Origin: DRQF01 sp964559135
GTDB taxonomy: Bacteria; Planctomycetota; GCA-002687715; DRQF01
Reading direction: 5' to 3'
Length of the DNA stretch: 36,459 nucleotides
NCBI GenBank assembly: GCA_964559135.1
Contig: CAZLGG010000033.1
Coordinates: 1 to 36,459 of the forward strand
The notes below the pieces were generated by a model. The model was given only the letters and a program-made list of their open reading frames with translations, was not told the origin of the DNA and ran no database searches. Shown here one piece after another: positions 34,484 to 36,459 of this stretch (positions are counted from its first letter, which is position 1; every line of letters starts with the position of its first letter). A program made the translations under genes and the position numbers.

Positions 34484-35383
34484 ATGGAACCCCGCCGTGC
34501 CACGACGCTCAACCCTCACCGCATCGTCGACCTCGTCGCGGAGCTGCATCGCCGTGTCCACGTCGTGCGGAGCCTTCACGCCCTCCCTTTTGCCCTCACC
34601 GGCGTACTTTGGGCGGCTGGCGGACTCCCCTCCACGGGAACACTCGTGCTCGTGGTTTTCATCGTCATCTTCGGGCGGGGGCTCGCCACGAGCCTTCTTC
34701 GATTCTTCCGAGCGCCGGCGGACGTCGCCAACCCGGAATCGCCGGCGGAAGCCCAAACCAGTCAAGCCGTCCCCCGCCCCGTCTGGGCGGCGTTCGCATT
34801 CCACGCCGCGGCCTTTCTCATCTTCCTCTCATATCAGCTCAACGGGCTCTCCGGGCATCTCTCCTGGTTCGTCTGCACGGGACTCGTGGTGCATGCGGCA
34901 ATACGCCGCTTCACGGGTCTCACCCATTTCCTGGTCGGTCTGGGATTGGCGGGAGCTCCCGTCGGCGGCTGGGTGGCGACCCGCGGAGCTTTGACGGAAG
35001 AGGCGTGGCCCATCGTCCTATTTGGCGCCGCCACCCTCTTCTGGGCCGCGGGCTTGGACATGGTGTACAGCCTTCTCGCTCCCGTGGACGCGCCCGAGCA
35101 CGGATTCCAACGGCCTCCATGGCTGACGCAGGCCTGGGTGATTCGTTTGGCGCAGACAGCTCAAATCGCGAGTATCATTCTCTTCGGGATTGCCCTGGGA
35201 AGCTATTTCACCAACCCCGTTGCCGTCGCCACGACGGCGACGGTGGCCGTTCTTCTGACGGCAGCCAGACTCTCCCTGGGTTCCGAACACGCCCCCACGA
35301 TTCGTCGCCGTTTCTTCTGGCTTCAGTTCGGAGTCGGTCCCGTCCTTCTCTGCGGCACCGTGATCCATCTCGCTCTACTTTGA
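34484..35383 (+). CDS. UbiA-fold membrane protein with degenerate prenyltransferase motifs
   Basis: This 299-residue protein, with about eight hydrophobic helices, follows the 4-hydroxybenzoate polyprenyltransferase layout: HALPFALTGVLWA, then RRFTGLTHFLVGLGLAGAPV and GWVATRG, then LFWAAGLDMVYSLLAP. In active enzymes the first loop reads like NRxxDxxxDxxNPRT. Here it reads LRFFRAPADVANPES, losing the Asn and first Asp and keeping Asp80. The second motif keeps Asp192 and Tyr195 but lacks the following Asp cluster. Magnesium-diphosphate binding is therefore doubtful. It may be a non-catalytic relative or may use another substrate. It converges on the cytochrome c-LRR gene with a nine-base 3' overlap. 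Confidence 0.7.
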   Translation: MEPRRATTLNPHRIVDLVAELHRRVHVVRSLHALPFALTGVLWAAGGLPSTGTLVLVVFIVIFGRGLATSLLRFFRAPADVANPESPAEAQTSQAVPRPVWAAFAFHAAAFLIFLSYQLNGLSGHLSWFVCTGLVVHAAIRRFTGLTHFLVGLGLAGAPVGGWVATRGALTEEAWPIVLFGAATLFWAAGLDMVYSLLAPVDAPEHGFQRPPWLTQAWVIRLAQTAQIASIILFGIALGSYFTNPVAVATTATVAVLLTAARLSLGSEHAPTIRRRFFWLQFGVGPVLLCGTVIHLALL

Positions 35384-36400
35384 GCGTCGCCGCCGCCTCG
35401 TTCGATCGGTCTCCTTCGTCGCAGGGCGGGGCAAGTCGGGCGCACCGACCACGCGTGCCTTGGGCAAGAGACCGGCCAGCTCGGACAACGCATTTTCGCT
35501 GATCCCCGTGCGCCAGACATAGAGGGAGCGCAACGTCACCAACGATCGAAGCGCCTTGGTCGCCTTGTCGTCGATGGAAGTCCCGCAGAGCACGAGCTCT
35601 CGGAGACGGGGCGCCGCACCCAGCTTCTCGAGACCGGAATTCGTGATGGCCGTCTCGGTCAAGTCCAGTCTCAGCAACCTCGGCATCGCCGCCGCGTGAG
35701 CAAGGGAACGGTCCGTGATTCTCGTCCGGGAGAGATCCAGCCGAACGATGTTGTCCTGAATGGCTTTCAAAGCCTTGACCTGCTTGTCCCCGATTCGGGC
35801 CTCGTGGGATGCGAAATGAACGATGACGAGTTTGCCCGCGGAGTCCATGTTCTCGATGACCGCACCCATGGCGACGAGTTTTTCGCGCGCGGCTCGTGAG
35901 ACCGGACTGAGCCCCTTCGCCAACTCGGCCAGCCTCTCGCGCATCCGACCTCCCTCGCCCGAGGAGCGTCGCGGAGACGACACACGGGGGCCGCTTCCAG
36001 CCAAGGTGCCCTGCCATGAGCCGAACGAGGCCCCTTCCGCAATCCACCGCTTCACGGTCTCGACTTCTTTCGCACTCAGAGGCTCACCCTTGGGCGGCAT
36101 GATGTCCGGATCGTCCGGCGGGAGCGAAACCCGCAGATAGAGTTCGCTCGCCTTGGGCTTGGATGGAGAAAGAATGCTCCCGTTCTCGCTTCCGCGGAGC
36201 AGCCAAGCCTTGCCGTCCAGGCGCAGCCCGGCCTTCGGTCCGCGGACCTTGCCCTGGGAGTCCCTGCGAGGAGTCCCGTGGCATTCGAAGCAAGCGCGCT
36301 TGAAGACCGGAAACACGTCCCGCTCGAAGTCGACGGGGCCCTTCTGCCCCATGGCGATGGACGTCGCGACGAGCACGAGGAGGATCGACAAGAATCTCAT
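35375..36400 (-). CDS. Planctomycete-type cytochrome c (PSCyt1) fused to leucine-rich repeats
   Basis: This 341-residue exported protein has a signal peptide ending near SIAMGQ. The haem domain (about 20-125) has CFECH (Cys37, Cys40, His41), KAGLRLDGKAWLLRG and DIMPPKGEPLSAKEVETVKR with a WIAEGA ending, the arrangement of the planctomycete cytochrome c domain. A linker rich in Arg/Ser/Gly (about 130-150) leads to leucine-rich repeats at about 205-310 (IVRLDLSRTRITDRSLAH, LLRLDLTETAITNSGLEKLG, LRELVLCGTSIDDKATKAL) and a basic tail. The LRR part should bind a protein partner. It starts on an ATGA overlap with the upstream gene fragment, which looks like a DUF1501 C-terminus, a common companion in this phylum. 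Confidence 0.87.
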   Translation of the reverse strand: MRFLSILLVLVATSIAMGQKGPVDFERDVFPVFKRACFECHGTPRRDSQGKVRGPKAGLRLDGKAWLLRGSENGSILSPSKPKASELYLRVSLPPDDPDIMPPKGEPLSAKEVETVKRWIAEGASFGSWQGTLAGSGPRVSSPRRSSGEGGRMRERLAELAKGLSPVSRAAREKLVAMGAVIENMDSAGKLVIVHFASHEARIGDKQVKALKAIQDNIVRLDLSRTRITDRSLAHAAAMPRLLRLDLTETAITNSGLEKLGAAPRLRELVLCGTSIDDKATKALRSLVTLRSLYVWRTGISENALSELAGLLPKARVVGAPDLPRPATKETDRTRRRRRSK

Positions 36401-36459
36401 GCGAACAACTCCGTGACCGGCTTGCCCTTGTGGGACACGGTGAAGGGGCGTCCCGAAGG
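36397..36459 (-). CDS. C-terminal end of an upstream gene, possibly DUF1501 (partial)
   Basis: On the minus strand the 20 codons entering from the window edge end in GRPFTVSHKGKPVTELFA and a TGA that overlaps the ATG of the cytochrome c-LRR gene (ATGA). The pattern G-x-P-x-x-x-x-x-x-G-x-P-x-x-E-L at the C-terminus is what I recall for DUF1501 (sulfatase-like) proteins, which often neighbour planctomycete cytochromes. With so little sequence the family name is tentative, but a coupled upstream gene is likely. Confidence 0.4.
   Translation of the reverse strand, partial: PSGRPFTVSHKGKPVTELFA

Noticed and set aside
34291..34512. 74-codon N-terminal extension of the upstream GNAT paralogue
   Set aside because: It has no counterpart in the tandem copy, overlaps the divergent UbiA-like start, and is low-complexity.
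1..36459. CRISPR arrays, tRNAs, rRNAs, insertion sequences
   Set aside because: Reading both strands gave no regularly spaced repeats, no cloverleaf with a TTCGAnnC-type arm, no rRNA signatures and no transposase or integrase.

Overview
The window looks like a stretch of chromosome from an uncultured, GC-rich Gram-negative bacterium, most probably a member or close relative of the Planctomycetota. The case rests on gene content: a planctomycete-type cytochrome c fused to leucine-rich repeats beside a probable DUF1501 gene end, a CRTAC1/UnbV lipoprotein, many signal-peptide hydrolases, a FecR-type anti-sigma regulator, and a C-terminal domain shared by two unrelated secreted enzymes of a kind I associate with that phylum. 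I see no rRNA, tRNA, CRISPR array, phage gene or transposase. Base composition looks even across the window.

Left part (1-9,500): a 1,986-residue protein on the minus strand combines a transglutaminase-like domain, DUF4011, a superfamily 1 helicase, a Vsr/MTES_1575-like nuclease and DUF3320. It is the best candidate for an antiviral function. Divergent from it lies a secreted PQQ-type sugar dehydrogenase, followed by a single-domain response regulator and a convergent class II histone-deacetylase-like amidohydrolase. The only gene-free stretch over 300 bases (9,123-9,506) is rich in hairpins and bounded by inverted repeats.

Middle part (9,507-25,400): an exported thioredoxin/DUF255 protein, a PlsC acyltransferase, an ECF sigma factor overlapping a FecR-parvulin fusion that is probably its regulator, an SLC13 permease, a CheW split by a zinc-binding CZB domain, and a pair of M14 carboxypeptidase-fold proteins. 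The upstream M14 protein lacks the zinc and catalytic residues and the downstream one keeps them. Next come phosphatidylserine decarboxylase, a small membrane protein, and a CRTAC1 lipoprotein translationally coupled to a cytochrome c lipoprotein.

Right part (25,400-36,459): seven minus-strand genes follow one another with short gaps (two GNAT paralogues, a GT39/ArnT-type glycosyltransferase, a P1 aminopeptidase, a TPR protein, a purple-acid-phosphatase-like enzyme and a LAB_N membrane protein). Divergent from them is a UbiA-fold membrane protein whose aspartate motifs are eroded, then a cytochrome c-LRR protein and the last codons of an upstream gene that runs off the window.

The main themes are secreted or periplasmic degradation and redox proteins, envelope lipid and glycan genes, and signalling proteins with unusual domain fusions. 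Five gene pairs share 4-base ATGA or GTGA overlaps. Three of the four convergent pairs are separated by six bases or overlap.
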